The position numbers and the translations under genes are program-made. From Pilaira anomala (Eukaryota; Mucoromycota; Mucoromycetes; Mucorales; Mucoraceae): a stretch of DNA of 64,000 bases. The stretch covers positions 310,001 through 374,000 of the forward strand of contig JAIXMQ010000021.1 in NCBI GenBank assembly GCA_025716855.1. The letters are read 5' to 3'. Of this stretch, positions 33,934 to 47,646 are shown in pieces. The stretch's first letter is position 1. Each line of letters begins with the position of its first letter. The notes below the pieces were generated by a model. That model saw only the letters and a program-made list of their open reading frames with translations, did not search any database and was not told the DNA's origin.

Positions 33934-35092
33934 TTAAAGAGGAGTTCGATGAGCTAATTCCTTCAAGATTTTATCTGCACCATGATTAAAAAGCTTCGTA
34001 GCCACACTCACACCTAATTCTTCTGCCAGCTTTTCTCTTTCCTCTCTTGATGTTGCATCTTTAAGCTGAATGGTTTCTTGATACTCAATCACCTGTTGTC
34101 CATCTAAACTAGAAACAAGCCCATGCATCCAAAGTGAATCCGATTCAAGTTTTGTATTGACTCCAATCGGTACAGTACAACCACCTTCAAGTGTACGCAT
34201 CAATGCACGTTCACTAAGACATGTCATACGGGTATCAGAATGGTTTAATGCCTCCAAAAGTTCAACCACATCTTTATCATTTTCACGACATTCAATACCT
34301 AACGCTCCTTGTGATACTGCATGAAGAGATTCTTGACTTGATAAAATTTGTGAAATACGATCTGCTTTATCAAGACGTACTAATCCTGCCACTGCTAATA
34401 CAATTCCTGTGTAAGGTCCTGATGGATCATCTAATTTAGCTAAACGTGTATTTCTATTGTCTTTAAAGTAAGTAACACACACACACACACACACAAATAA
34501 ATAAAAACTTACAAGTTTCCTCTCTAACAGAAAAAAAAAAGAAAATTGAGTAAATAAACCTTTGTAACACTTTAATCTCTCTCGTTTGACTTACCACATC
34601 TGTAAACATTAAATGAGGATATGCTCTTTTTAATTGTGCAACTCTTCTTAAGGAACTGGTACCGATGACAGATCCCTTTGGTAAAGTACTGAGTGTAAGA
34701 CCTTGAGATCTAGGATTCAACACTAAAGCATCATTTGGATTTTCACGTTCCATAATCGCACCCAAGAACATACCAGGTGGTAAAACGGTAGGTAAATCCT
34801 TTAAACTATGTACAACAAAATCAACCGTCTTGTTCTCTAAAGCGATTTCTAATTCCTTTGTAAATAATGCCTTTTCTCCAATCTTACTTAATGCTTGATT
34901 CAAGATAATATCTCCCGTTGTAGACATGGCTTCAATTTTAAATTCATGTTCTGGATATATCTTTGATAATGTATCTCGTACCAAGTACGTTTGAACAAGT
35001 GCCAATTGGGATTTACGTGATCCAATCACAAACGTCTTCTTTTTATTATTATCATTTGCTGCTGCTGGTGCTGCTGCTGCTGCTGCTGCCAT
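33934..35092 (-). CDS. HEM3: Porphobilinogen deaminase (hydroxymethylbilane synthase)
   Basis: Exons 34595..35092, 34513..34523 and 33934..34453 join to about 342 residues. The middle exon is only 11 nt (AGAGGAAACTT). Used with donor GTAAGT and acceptor CAATAG it restores the invariant [16 protein letters not shown] stretch; direct joining of the two large exons does not. Other motifs are [49 protein letters not shown] and the cofactor cysteine in EGGCTVPIG (about Cys262). The enzyme links four porphobilinogens in haem synthesis. The start precedes a poly-Ala run ([12 protein letters not shown]); an in-frame ATG 57 nt upstream would add a hydrophobic leader, so a mitochondrial form is not argued. 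The second intron holds a (CA)n run. Confidence 0.93.
34513..34523 (-). other. HEM3: 11-nt microexon of HEM3
   Basis: The sequence AGAGGAAACTT sits between a TTCTGTTAG acceptor and a GTAAGT donor. It codes RGN plus two bases of Leu, the residues missing at the junction of the flanking exons and invariant in the family. Confidence 0.85.
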
Positions 35093-35229
35093 TTTGTTAT
35101 TATACTGTAAGGAAAGGGTAAAAAGAAAGAGAAAGAAAACGGAATTCAATACAGAAAATTGTGCCTTTTTATTATTTTTAAACTACCGTTACCCTTGTTC
35201 TAATTTATATTTATTTATTTTTTTTAGTG

Positions 35230-35893
35230 TTACATTGCATTTTTAATGATTTCAAAAGCTTGTTTATAAACATTCAACATGGCTTTACACTTTTCTCTTT
35301 CACTTGAAATCGTATCATCTTCCTGTAACAATTCATCAAAGTTTTCTTCTTTATAAAGTGCCGCAACCAATCGATTTTGAACGGATTCTCTTGAATAATT
35401 TACAAGTAAATGCATAACTGATTTAGGTACCAAATCTTGAATATTCTTTCGAACAATATTAAAATAACTTGTAATCAATGTACCTGTTTCACAGCAAAGA
35501 TTAATATATACATTTATATATATATAGGTATATATAAACATTAAATATATATATATATACTTTACGGATTAAATGTGTTTCCAACTCCTCTCGATCTGTA
35601 GGTACAATAGGCCCTTCATTATTTAATGATGCTTGTTCTAACTTTTTAATCATTTCACTTTCCATCATACTATTCACTGACATGGGTGGTGCATATTGTA
35701 CTTTGGTCATCATCTCTTGTGATCCAAGCGCTGGTCTTTCATTCTTACCCGCTCCACCAAAAAAGTAATTCAAAAATGAATCTTTAGGTGCTGATGTACC
35801 TGATAAATCTGAATTCGTCTCATTTTCATTTATATTTCCATTTTCCTTTATATCAAATGACATACGATTCTGTTGCTGTTGGTGCTGCTGCTA

Positions 35894-35924
<31 letters not shown>

Positions 35925-37862
35925 ACATATAAGATATAGATAACAAATCATAAAAAAAAAACACCTTACCCTTCTTTTACTTTCAACCTTCTTCTTCTTT
36001 TTAGACTCACTTTCTAAATTTGCCATTGCACCTGCTGCACCCAAGAAATCAGGATGATTCGTATTGATATAAGCGCGTTCAATCGAGATTAAACTTTCTA
36101 CATAGGAAGAGGTAGGGCTTAATCTCTCTCTTAGTAATTCTGAAACAACTTCAACTAATCTTTGATGAAGTCTAGGGTATCTCAACAACTCCTAACAAGA
36201 TGTCAATACAAACACAAAATATACTATGTATATATATATATATATACACATTTTTACCTTGGTATCAGAGTTATGACACACCTTCATTAACTCTTCATAA
36301 ACCAACTCTACACATCTTAAACTAGGAGCCTCCAACAACTTAATTTGTGGCCTTACAAGTAAATCAAAAGCCAATTCAGGTACAAAAAGTGACGGTCTAG
36401 GTCCAGTGGAATTTCGAATGGCGGTACGAATATCATGATTGGACAGATTCGAACAAGCAGCGATCGACTCTAAAGCATGTCCAAACACATTATTAAAAAT
36501 ATAATAAATACGGGCTCCACCACAAAGTTCCTTGGTAGACATTTCTGAACTCGTGCCATCAATTGCTGCCACAAAATCATTTGAAAACTTGGTCAACATT
36601 CTTAAAATCATGGGTCCACGATGTAAAGGTTCCGTTGTACGGGTTGGTTCTCCATATTGATTCAATTCTTGTTGTGTTTGACTGATTAATGTACTTAATT
36701 TTGTTCTTAATTCAGGTAATTTTTCCTTGATATGTGCCAATAGAATCTAATATATTTTATTTATCAGTCATCTATTCTTTCTCTCTCTCTCTCTCTCTTT
36801 TATAACTTTACCGTGTTTAATTGTTTACTAAGGTATTGTGTTCCACATCTCGCAGCAACGCTCTTATAAGCAGGATGATGCTGAAAGAACTCGTTCTCTG
36901 CTTCTAATGCATTCGCCATGGGTTTATTTGTCAAAATATCTTGTTGGCTTCGATTGACTACACCGATAAATCCAAGCTTTAAAGGATATGACCGCCCTGA
37001 TAAAATATCCAATGCATTTGTACCTGCGTCCATTAAATCTAATTTCGTCAATACTCCAATCGTTCTCTTTCCTTCTGGATCTACTTGTCTTGCAATCTTT
37101 AAACTATCTGAATTCACTAAATCTGAATTTGCTGGTGTCACTGCCAATATAATACTTTTTTTTTTTTTTTGTTAAGTTTTCTCTGTGTGTACCTTTTTCA
37201 CATGATTTTCCCTACTTACCTATTTGGGTTCGAGATAAAGTCCATGACTAGACTACGAATTTGCTTTTCTATATCATTCGGTTGATCACCTAAATAACAA
37301 TGTTAATATATCAGTGAAATCTTATTTCTCTTCTTTTTATATCTCTTATTTTTTTTTTTTTTTTACCAATTGGGATCTATACAAACAAAATGTTAAAAAT
37401 TTAAATACCAAACCCCCCTCCCCCATATATTATTATTACCTTTGTCAGTCCAGGAAGATCGACCAAAGTCAAATTAAGTACTTTGGGAGAATAGACTCGA
37501 AGATGAATAGGCATTCTCGAGATGCCTTTATTCCCACCAGCCAATCGACTCGTCTCTCTTTCAATCTCTTGTCGAATCTCTTCAAATTCAAAAAACTTTT
37601 TATCCTTGATATGTAAAAACTCTCCATACTCTATTGCGTCAGGCTGTGTCAAGGTCACCAGTTGTAAAATAAGTGGGCGACGGGTCACAATACCACTACC
37701 GCGAGGTAAGAAATCTCTTTGAACTAATGTCTCCAACACACTTGATTTACCTGACGACTGTGAACCAACTACCGTTATCAACGGTAAATCAAGTGTATTG
37801 TCCGCTCCTACTGAAGAAACTACGGCTTGTAGTTTATTCGTTAACTCGATTAAATCATTCAT
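35230..37862 (-). CDS. VPS1: Dynamin-like GTPase Vps1
   Basis: Eight exons (37440..37862, 37367..37376, 37220..37289, 36812..37154, 36258..36746, 35970..36191, 35566..35890, 35230..35483) join to about 711 residues. The GTPase domain has GSQSSGKS (33-40), [15 protein letters not shown] and VNRSQQDI. The middle domain follows, then a K/Q/N-rich insert in place of a PH domain, and the GED ([27 protein letters not shown]...). Vps1 drives vacuolar and peroxisomal membrane fission. A 10-nt microexon (ATCCCAATTG) restores [16 protein letters not shown]. The donor of exon 7 must be GTAAAG at 35565, not the later GTATAT, to keep LIR-TLITSYF in frame. Confidence 0.94.
37367..37376 (-). other. VPS1: 10-nt microexon of VPS1
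   Basis: ATCCCAATTG lies between acceptor TATAG and donor GTAAAA. It codes IPI plus one base of Gly and rebuilds the conserved dynamin sequence LPGLTK-IPIGDQP. Confidence 0.85.
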
Positions 37863-38351
37863 GTTTAAAAAAGAAAAGAAAAGAGAAAAGGGCTATTTTA
37901 CAAAATATGTTGTTTTTCTCTTATTTCTGTGCGGGGGGTCAATCCAGTACTGTATTTTCTACAATTAGGGCGGCGAAAAAGCGACAAGAACTTAAAAAAA
38001 CCGTATGTTGGTTCACCTACTAGTAGTAGTAGGAAAAAAAAGCACTTCTTTTTCTCACAATAAAGGATTTAATATATTTAATATTTTAATCATGTGAAAC
38101 TATTCTATTGAATAAGAGTGATAAATAACTGGATAAAAATCTACTTTTCTTTTGTATATTACTTGGGGGTGATGTAACTAATCTAAAAATCTGTTGTAAC
38201 TAAAGAACTTTGTTTTAGTAGCACCCGAACCTGGATATTCTTTTCCGTTCTCAACAAGAGAACCAATTCCTTATTGAAATCCAATTTTACACTAAAAGCC
38301 GAATCCGTAACGTTGGTAACTGAAATCATTTTAGCTTATTAACAGTGCTTC

Positions 38352-38395
<44 letters not shown>

Positions 38396-38464
38396 GCACT
38401 TTTCTTGCCCTGCATGAAAATAAACAACAACAACAACAACAACAATTACAACATATTTATTTAT
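37863..38464. other. Intergenic region VPS1/NDR kinase with poly-T tract
   Basis: It contains the VPS1 5' flank and the kinase 3' flank, a run of about 29 T near 38356-38384 and a (CAA)n stretch near 38427-38442. No gene is seen. Confidence 0.4.
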
Positions 38465-40156
<1,692 letters not shown>

Positions 40157-40520
40157 TTTTTTTATAAATAAATAAATAAAAAAAAAGCGAGAGTGAAAGA
40201 AAAGAAAAAAAAAATAAGTCATTGATATTTTTGCTCAAACGGGGGATTTGAAATGTGGTGCTACATTTTTACAATACGGTATTCGAATAAATATAGTTAA
40301 ATAAAATGATTTTTTTTTAATACACGTGTAATAATATAAAAAGGACATGATAAAAAAAAAAGAAAAGAAAAGGTTATAATTATAGCAGTAGAGAAGAAGA
40401 AGAAATTGTCTGGATGTGCGTGTAGTTTTACATGTGTTTTGATAAATATATATATATAATATGTAATTTTTTTTTTTTTTTTTTTTTTTTTTTTGTAAAA
40501 GAGAGAAGGTATATAATTTT

Positions 40521-42327
40521 TTAATACCCAGAATGTGATCCAATTCCAGGTTCTTCTATAATTTCAGCCAATGCATTATACTGTGTAGATTGTCTTGAAA
40601 GAATAGGTTGTAAAGGTGATTCAAGTTCTTCATCACTACTACTACTTGTATCACTTTGTCCAGGATGCTGATGATGAAGATGTTGACTATTACTACTTTT
40701 GCCTTTTCTTTTTTCATTTGAAAATGCCATCTTGATCTTTTCAACTAAATTATGTCGATTACTATGTTGCTGTAATCCCATCATTATCATATTATTGTCT
40801 TCTTCAATACTAGTACTTGACCTTTGTTGTTGTTGAGGATGATCTCCTGCAGTTGTATTATTATTTAAATATCCTCGTGATACAATTACTACTAGTAACT
40901 AATTTTTTAATCATCTTTTTATTATTATTATTATTATTTATAAATGGTATATACCTTCTTCATTTTGTTGTTGTTGTTGTTGTTGTTGTAAAGTAGGTAC
41001 ACGATGAGAAGATGATGTAGGAGAAGAAAGAATACCAGATAAGCTGGTAGTACATGCCACAAGTGTAGTGGATAATGGTAATTCGGGTGTAGGTGGTATA
41101 ATCGAACTTAATACTACATTTGTAGGTGGAACCGAACTTGAACTTGAAACAATCACTTCTTGTTCTTCTTGTTCTTCTTCTTCTTCAACAACTTGTTCTT
41201 TATGACAAGTTAATTTTCCAATTCCAAATTTCTCAATCACTTCTTCTGTTTCTATAGCAACACTTGCATCTAAATCAGAATAAGTACGACATATAGGACA
41301 TTGAAAACCAGGATAACTATCAAAGAGAGGTCGAATACATTTAAAATGATATGAATGAGAACAAGGAGCTACAAAGAGAGCTTGAAATGGTGCTAATGCA
41401 TAAAGACAAATACAACATTCTTCCACCTGTATCTCTTTATTATTTGATTCATTTGTTGTGTGACTTGCGGGTTGAATCAGCTGTTGTTGTTGTTGCTGAT
41501 GATCAGAGACAGGCAATACGTTTGTTAAATTACGTAAATTATTAAATGCAGATACACTATATGAAACAGGTCGAATTTGTTGTGGTCGATTCACTTCAAA
41601 TCTCATCTTGACTGATCTATAGATTTCTTCGTATCCACCTTGATAATCAACACCAAGTTGAACTAAATCTCCATCTCGTACTTCGACTGGTCTACTTTCT
41701 GTATTAGCTGGACTGAGACGAACATGATTTACAAATGTACCAGATGATGATCTTGTATCTTTTAATTGGACCTATATAATTCGTTATTACTTGTTTTACA
41801 TGCGTGTGAGCAGTTTTTTTTTTTTTTGCTCACATGTTTATTTTTATTTTTTTTTACTTTGCACTACCCCTCACTCTCTCACTCTCGTTCACTCACTCTC
41901 TCTCTCTTTTTTTTCCCAGGGGTGATGATTTTTTTTTTACCTTTCCATCATTATTTAACCAAATCTCACAATGAGATCTTGAAACCACTTTACTTTTAAA
42001 AGAGATATGATTTTGTACGGATGATCTATCAGTAAATCTTCCAATCTTGATCACTCTTCCAACTTCTAAATCACGTTCAATGATACTAAATACAAGGCTC
42101 CGACTTGGGTTTTCAATACTGGGTACAATACGAATATGAATAGGTGTATGTTGATCTGCTGCTGCTAACTCTTCTTCTGTGCCTCCATGGGGTGTAGCTG
42201 TAGTTCTAGATGATCTTCTTCCGAATAATGTACTTGTACCAAGTGATCTTCTAAAACTGGTGGTAGGGGAGGATGCTGGTGTTGTATCTGTATTATTATT
42301 GTTGCTCTCACTATATTGAGACGCCAT
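40521..42327 (-). CDS. FHA-RING E3 ubiquitin ligase (Dma1/Dma2 type)
   Basis: Exons 41941..42327, 40955..41771 and 40521..40891 join to about 524 residues. The third exon could instead begin at 40888 or after CTGCAG near 40846; all stay in frame. An FHA domain ([52 protein letters not shown]) is followed by a RING finger ([12 protein letters not shown]...[11 protein letters not shown]...CPICR). This order is that of Dma1/Dma2 and relatives, which link phospho-threonine recognition to ubiquitination in spindle-position and septin control. The C-terminal 220 residues are acidic, Ser- and Gln-rich with a (Q)n tract and end SHSGY. An in-frame ATG at 42351 would add 8 residues. Confidence 0.87.
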
Positions 42328-45040
42328 AGCTAAACAGATAAAGTCTGCCATAAATTTATTATAAGAAAAATAAAGAGAGAGAGAGAGAGAAAGAAGGAAA
42401 CAAAGATGAAAAAAAATGAGAGGCAAAGATTAAAAACCTTTTTTTTTTTTTTTTTTTTTTTTTTGTTATTGTTGAGTCTCAATCAAGTTGACCCAATAAT
42501 TTCCTTCTCCGTACGTCATGCAAAAATAATATATTACCTTATCTGTTATTTTTTGTTGCTTAGCAATAAAAGGTATGATTTATAAAACTTTATGTAAAAC
42601 ATTTTGTTCGTCTCGATAGCTTTTCTCTAAAGAAAAACATTGTGTTCCCGAGATTGTTTTCCTCTCTCTTTTTTTTTTTGTTTAAAGCAGATACATAGTT
42701 ACAATTTCCGCGATCTTATGGTTATACGAAAAAAAGCTGAAACTCAGGAAGTTTAGAGAAAAAAAGAAGAATTGCATGAGAAAAAAAAAAAAAAGGACAA
42801 TACTATTAATTCCCTTAAGAATAAAAAGGGAGACATACTCTCGAAATTATCTTTTATAAAAAACTTTTTTTTTTCTTTCACTTTTCGCCCTTAAAATGGT
42901 ATGTGCGCACAAAAAAAAAGTATATTTTAGATCCTTATTATTTATATATCATTCGATTTTTTACTTAGCAAAGTAAAAAAAAAAAAAAAAATCACATACT
43001 ATCAAAGATGCTAAAATCCGTTTCTTAAAAAAAAAAAACGCACCTCTTTATTTTTTTTTGTCATCACACACATAAGAGAGAGAGAGAAAATCACATTTCT
43101 TTGTACGCACATAAAAAAAACAGGTACACACATAAAGGCACACACACATTTAAAAACTTATTATTGTTATTGTACCTGTCAATTCTTTAATCACAACCTA
43201 AATCACTCCTTCTCCTTACTTCTCTATATCATCATTTTCTTTCTGTACATCAATTTATTTTTTCTCGAACTTTTTTTTTTTTTTATTTTACCTTTTCGTC
43301 AATTATCGGAACGTAACTTAAAAAAAAACAAAAACAGACAAAACCACCTGAAAAAAAAAAGAATATATTATGAACCAGTCTCAAACATGATAATATTCTC
43401 TTCCTCTTTCTATTGATTGCACCATAGAATTACTATAATAAAAAAAAAGAGTTTATCAATATAATCTTCCCACTGTTGCATTGCATAGTTCTATGATCAA
43501 AACCATGTACCTCTAGTCGCTTGTCATGTTCAAATGCTTCGTGTCACATGTACATAAAAAAAAAAAAAAAAAAAAAAAGAGCCCATGATTCAACGTTGAA
43601 AAGATCATTATCCTAAAAAAACACCTCTTTTTTTTTATTTATCTCTCTCGGTAATTGCCATTGTCGATCAACTAAAAAAGAGGGATCTCTACGCTCTTTA
43701 GCACAACTACATAACTTCTGCAAGCACTCAATAGGCTATTTATGCTTTCCTAGCCAAATTAGGGTATACATGAGAAACACTTTTACTCACAACACATCTA
43801 GTACACAAACAATATTTTAATCAGAACCTAAATAATCCTAATGCACGCACTAGCCTGATCCCACATGGCAAGATAACTTCTTCCCCTTCAATTGCATACT
43901 CGTTGTAAACAAATAACACATTGGCCTTTTCTGTCAAAATGAATCTCTTCTCTCTATTTAATGGTGTGATTTTTTTTTAATATATAGACTAATTTATGAT
44001 TTTAATGTCGCCATTTTAACCTTCTTTCAAGCTTTTTTACCGGATCATACACAAAGGTCGTAAAAAGAAAACCAATACCCGGAACTTCATATTCGCTTTT
44101 TCTGTACCAAAAAAAAAAATATATATATATATATATATTGGGCTTTACACCCTTCTTTTAGATCTATTCTTAAACTGGTAAGATTCGCTTTCTCATACTA
44201 ACATATTTCTAAGACGTATGCCGATAATTCCGTCGTATACCGAAAAAGCTGAGTGATGTAAACACATAAAATCTTGCATTTTGCTGTATCATGTTGTTCT
44301 CACTTTGTCAATGCGATTTTTAAAAACAATGGCTTATATATCTATTTATGATAAAGCGTAATCCGTCTGTGTCTGTGTTTACATATTGCCTCTTATAACT
44401 ATAACAGCAGCTTTAAAGATCATACGCATGGTTTTATTACAGACATAACTAACAGTTATAAAGATGGGTTATAATTCAATATCTTCTTCAAAGTGAATGA
44501 ATTTACAATACATAGTTAAAAGACTAAGTTATCATTACCGAATTCTCTCTTTTGCTTAAATAATGCCCCCTTTTTTTTTGTGCTGAGCTGAAGTACGCCG
44601 TTTTCAATTGTAAGTAGGAATTTTATATAACTAAATATATTTTAGCAGGCGAGAAGAAATAAATTGTTCTTTTAACGGCTATTGAAGCCATTCTGTTGTG
44701 ACAAGTCTACTACAACAAATATTCACGCTTTATAAAATAATTACATACTCTGTAAATATTACAGGGCTTTAACGAAAATTATTTCTGATTTTTACCCCAC
44801 GATTTAGTTAGAAACCTCGTAATAAAATACTCTTTACCTCCGTTTAGTTAATAAAGACCATCTTGAATAAAACAGCTACTTGTTATTTCTTTGATTTTAA
44901 AGACAGAACATAAAGATTTACGTGACCTGTTCTTTTGTGTTGTGTGTACCCCTTTTCTCCCTCGAAAAAGAAAAGGTTAATTGTTTCCCACACACACACA
45001 CACACACACCTTTTTATATCTCCTACTAATCTCTTAAACA
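42328..45040. other. Long intergenic region between divergent genes
   Basis: About 2.7 kb separates the start of the FHA-RING gene from that of the carboxylase gene. It is rich in A and T tracts, has GA-rich (about 42375), (TA)n (about 44120) and (CA)n (44992-45009) microsatellites, and no frame longer than background. I see no gene, tRNA or repeat shared with other parts of the window. Promoters for both genes must lie here. Confidence 0.5.
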
Positions 45041-46918
45041 ATGTCTCAACGTATCATACAAATTATAAGGAACTCCCCACCACTACTCTTAAGAACTAGA
45101 AATTTATATCATACTTTACCTACGCGAACCTGTACTCAGACAACTCGAAAAAGATGTATTCAAACACACACCGTACCCACCACTACTACTCTAGAACCTC
45201 AAACACTCAACTTTAATTTACCAAACACCACTTACAAAAAGGTACACACACACATATTCTAAAGCACAAACACATACTAAATCAAACTTTCTACATAGAC
45301 ATTTAAAAAACTACTGGTTGCAAACAGAGGTGAAATTGCTTGCCGAATTATAAAAACCGCCAAAAAAATGGGTATTAAAACAGTTGCAGTCTACAGCGAC
45401 CTGGATGCCAATGCACTTCATGTTCAGTTAGCAGATGAAGCAGTTTACTTGGGTGCAGGTGATGCTTCTGAGTCTTACCTTTCTATTCCTCGTATTTTGG
45501 AAGCAGTAAAAAAATCAAGTGCACAAGCAGTTCACCCAGGTTATGGTTTCTTGAGTGAGAATCCAACTTTTGTAAAAGTACTTGAACAAAATAACTTGAT
45601 CTTCGTAGGCCCAAAAGCTAGTGCAATTGCTGCTATGGGTGATAAAATTCAAAGTAAGTTGATTGCAAAGGAAAGTGGTGTGAATTGTATACCTGGATTT
45701 GATGGTGAAGTAAGTTCTGTGCATGAGGCTACTAAAATTGCAAATAAAATTGGATACCCTGTCATGATTAAAGCAAGTGCTGGAGGAGGAGGAAAAGGGA
45801 TGCGAATTGCCTGGTAATGTATAAGTGTATGATGAGTATATGTATCATGTGTACTCATATATATTAAATACAGGAACGATAAAGAGTTGAAGGATGGTTA
45901 CAAATTAGCTAAACAAGAATCGAAATCTTCTTTTGGTGATGATAGATTATTAATTGAGAAATATATCAATAACCCAAGACACATTGAAATCCAAATACTA
46001 GGGGACAATTTCGGTAACGTACTTTATTTACCAGAAAGAGAATGTTCAATTCAAAGAAGAAACCAGAAAGTAATTGAAGAATCACCTAGTATTCACGTAG
46101 ATGAGACAATTAGAAAAAAGATGGGAGAACAAGCGATTGCACTAGCAAAACATGTTGGTTATAATTCAGCTGGTACAGTAGAATTTCTTATGGATGAATC
46201 AAAGAATTTTTACTTTTTAGAGATGAATACCAGATTACAAGTAGAACATCCAATTACTGAATACGTAACTGGATTAGATTTAGTAGAACAAATGTTATAT
46301 TCTGCATCGAATTATCCATTAGATTTACTTCAAAAAGATATCAAAATCAATGGTTGGGCTTGTGAATCAAGAGTCTATGCTGAAGATCCTGAGAAATATT
46401 TACCCTCTGTTGGTAGATTACTTACTTACCAAGAACCAATTGAAATAGAAAATAAAGTGAGATGTGATTCAGGTTTTATTGAGGGCTCTGAAATGCACGT
46501 AGAATATGATCCATTAATTTGTAAATTGGTCACGCACGGTAAAACAAGAAATGATGCTATTTGGTTAATGATGCAAGCATTAGATGAATATGTCATTAAA
46601 GGTGTGACTCACAATATACCTTTACTGAGAGCTGTCTTTGCTCATCCAAGGTTTCAAGATGGTAAACGTATCACAACTCATTTCTTGGCTGAAGAATATC
46701 CACATGGATTTCAAACTGAACAATTAAAGGGTGAATCTCTTTTGCAGCTGGCTGCTGTCTCGGGTGCTATTTGGTTAAAAAAAGAAAATAGACAAGGAAG
46801 CGATCTTTCAGGTTTAAATCAAGATTTATGGGTTCAAATTACAGATGAACAAACTCAAAAATTGACGAATACTAAAATCACTATAAAAAAGCAAGAAAAT
46901 GAAAATGAATTTGAGGTA

Positions 46919-46956
<38 letters not shown>

Positions 46957-47457
46957 ATGTATATATACATATATAATTTGAAAACTTATATATAAATATA
47001 GGCCGTTTCGGATGGGATGAAACCATTAGGGTTTACAACAGATTGGCCATATAATGGATTATTAGCACACTCACGCTTTCCTAATAAAATCAAGGACTTG
47101 GTGATTCAATACCTTGACCCACTAGAAATGGGATTTAGAATACAATACCATGGAAGTAAATATAGAATTAATATTTGGAATGATGAACAATATAAATTAT
47201 CAAAGTATATCAAAAAGAAATCAATAGAACAACAGAGTAAGATCATAAGTAGTCCAATGCCAGGTAGAATCATAAGTATTGCTGTAAAAGAAGGAGAAGA
47301 AGTATCTGAAGGAACTGAATTAGTTGTGGTTGAAGCCATGAAAATGCAAAATATCTTAAGAACTTCTCGTATTGGTACAATTAAAAAAATTCATGTGGAA
47401 CCCGGGAATAACGTTAAATCTGGACAAATCTTGATTGAATTTAATGAGGAACCATAA
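45041..47457 (+). CDS. PCCA: Propionyl-CoA carboxylase alpha subunit (mitochondrial)
   Basis: Exons 45041..45241, 45299..45813, 45874..46915 and 47002..47457 join to about 737 residues. Exon 1 is an Arg/Ser/Thr-rich presequence. Biotin carboxylase follows: [30 protein letters not shown], the ATP-grasp loop [38 protein letters not shown]. The C-terminal carrier has VEAMKMQN with biotin Lys about 700, 37 residues from the end. The segments [51 protein letters not shown] and [14 protein letters not shown] fit the PCC alpha subunit better than methylcrotonyl-CoA carboxylase. It converts propionyl-CoA to methylmalonyl-CoA with a beta subunit not in this window. The third intron contains a run of more than 30 A. 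Confidence 0.88.
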
Positions 47458-47493
47458 CAACAATTGTTTAAGACGGAGACCCAACAAAATCTA

Positions 47494-47525
<32 letters not shown>

Positions 47526-47646
47526 GTTTATTCGAAAATAAGCACTTCGAGAACTACCTATCTCTCTCTTTCTTTCTTTTTTTTCTTTTTCTTTTTCTTT
47601 TTCTTTTCTTTTCTTTTTTTTTATAACAAAATAAAGAGCTATACGA

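Noticed and set aside
35093..35149. Upstream ATG of HEM3 giving a hydrophobic leader
   Set aside because: The extra residues come from T-rich sequence and do not look like a mitochondrial presequence; the start before the Ala run is preferred.
42328..45040. Possible hidden gene in the 2.7 kb gap
   Set aside because: All frames on both strands are short and dominated by A/T tracts; no motif was seen.
45041..47457. Methylcrotonyl-CoA carboxylase alpha subunit
   Set aside because: Several segments ([44 protein letters not shown]) fit the propionyl-CoA enzyme better, and the linker before the biotin carrier resembles PCC. An alignment should confirm this.
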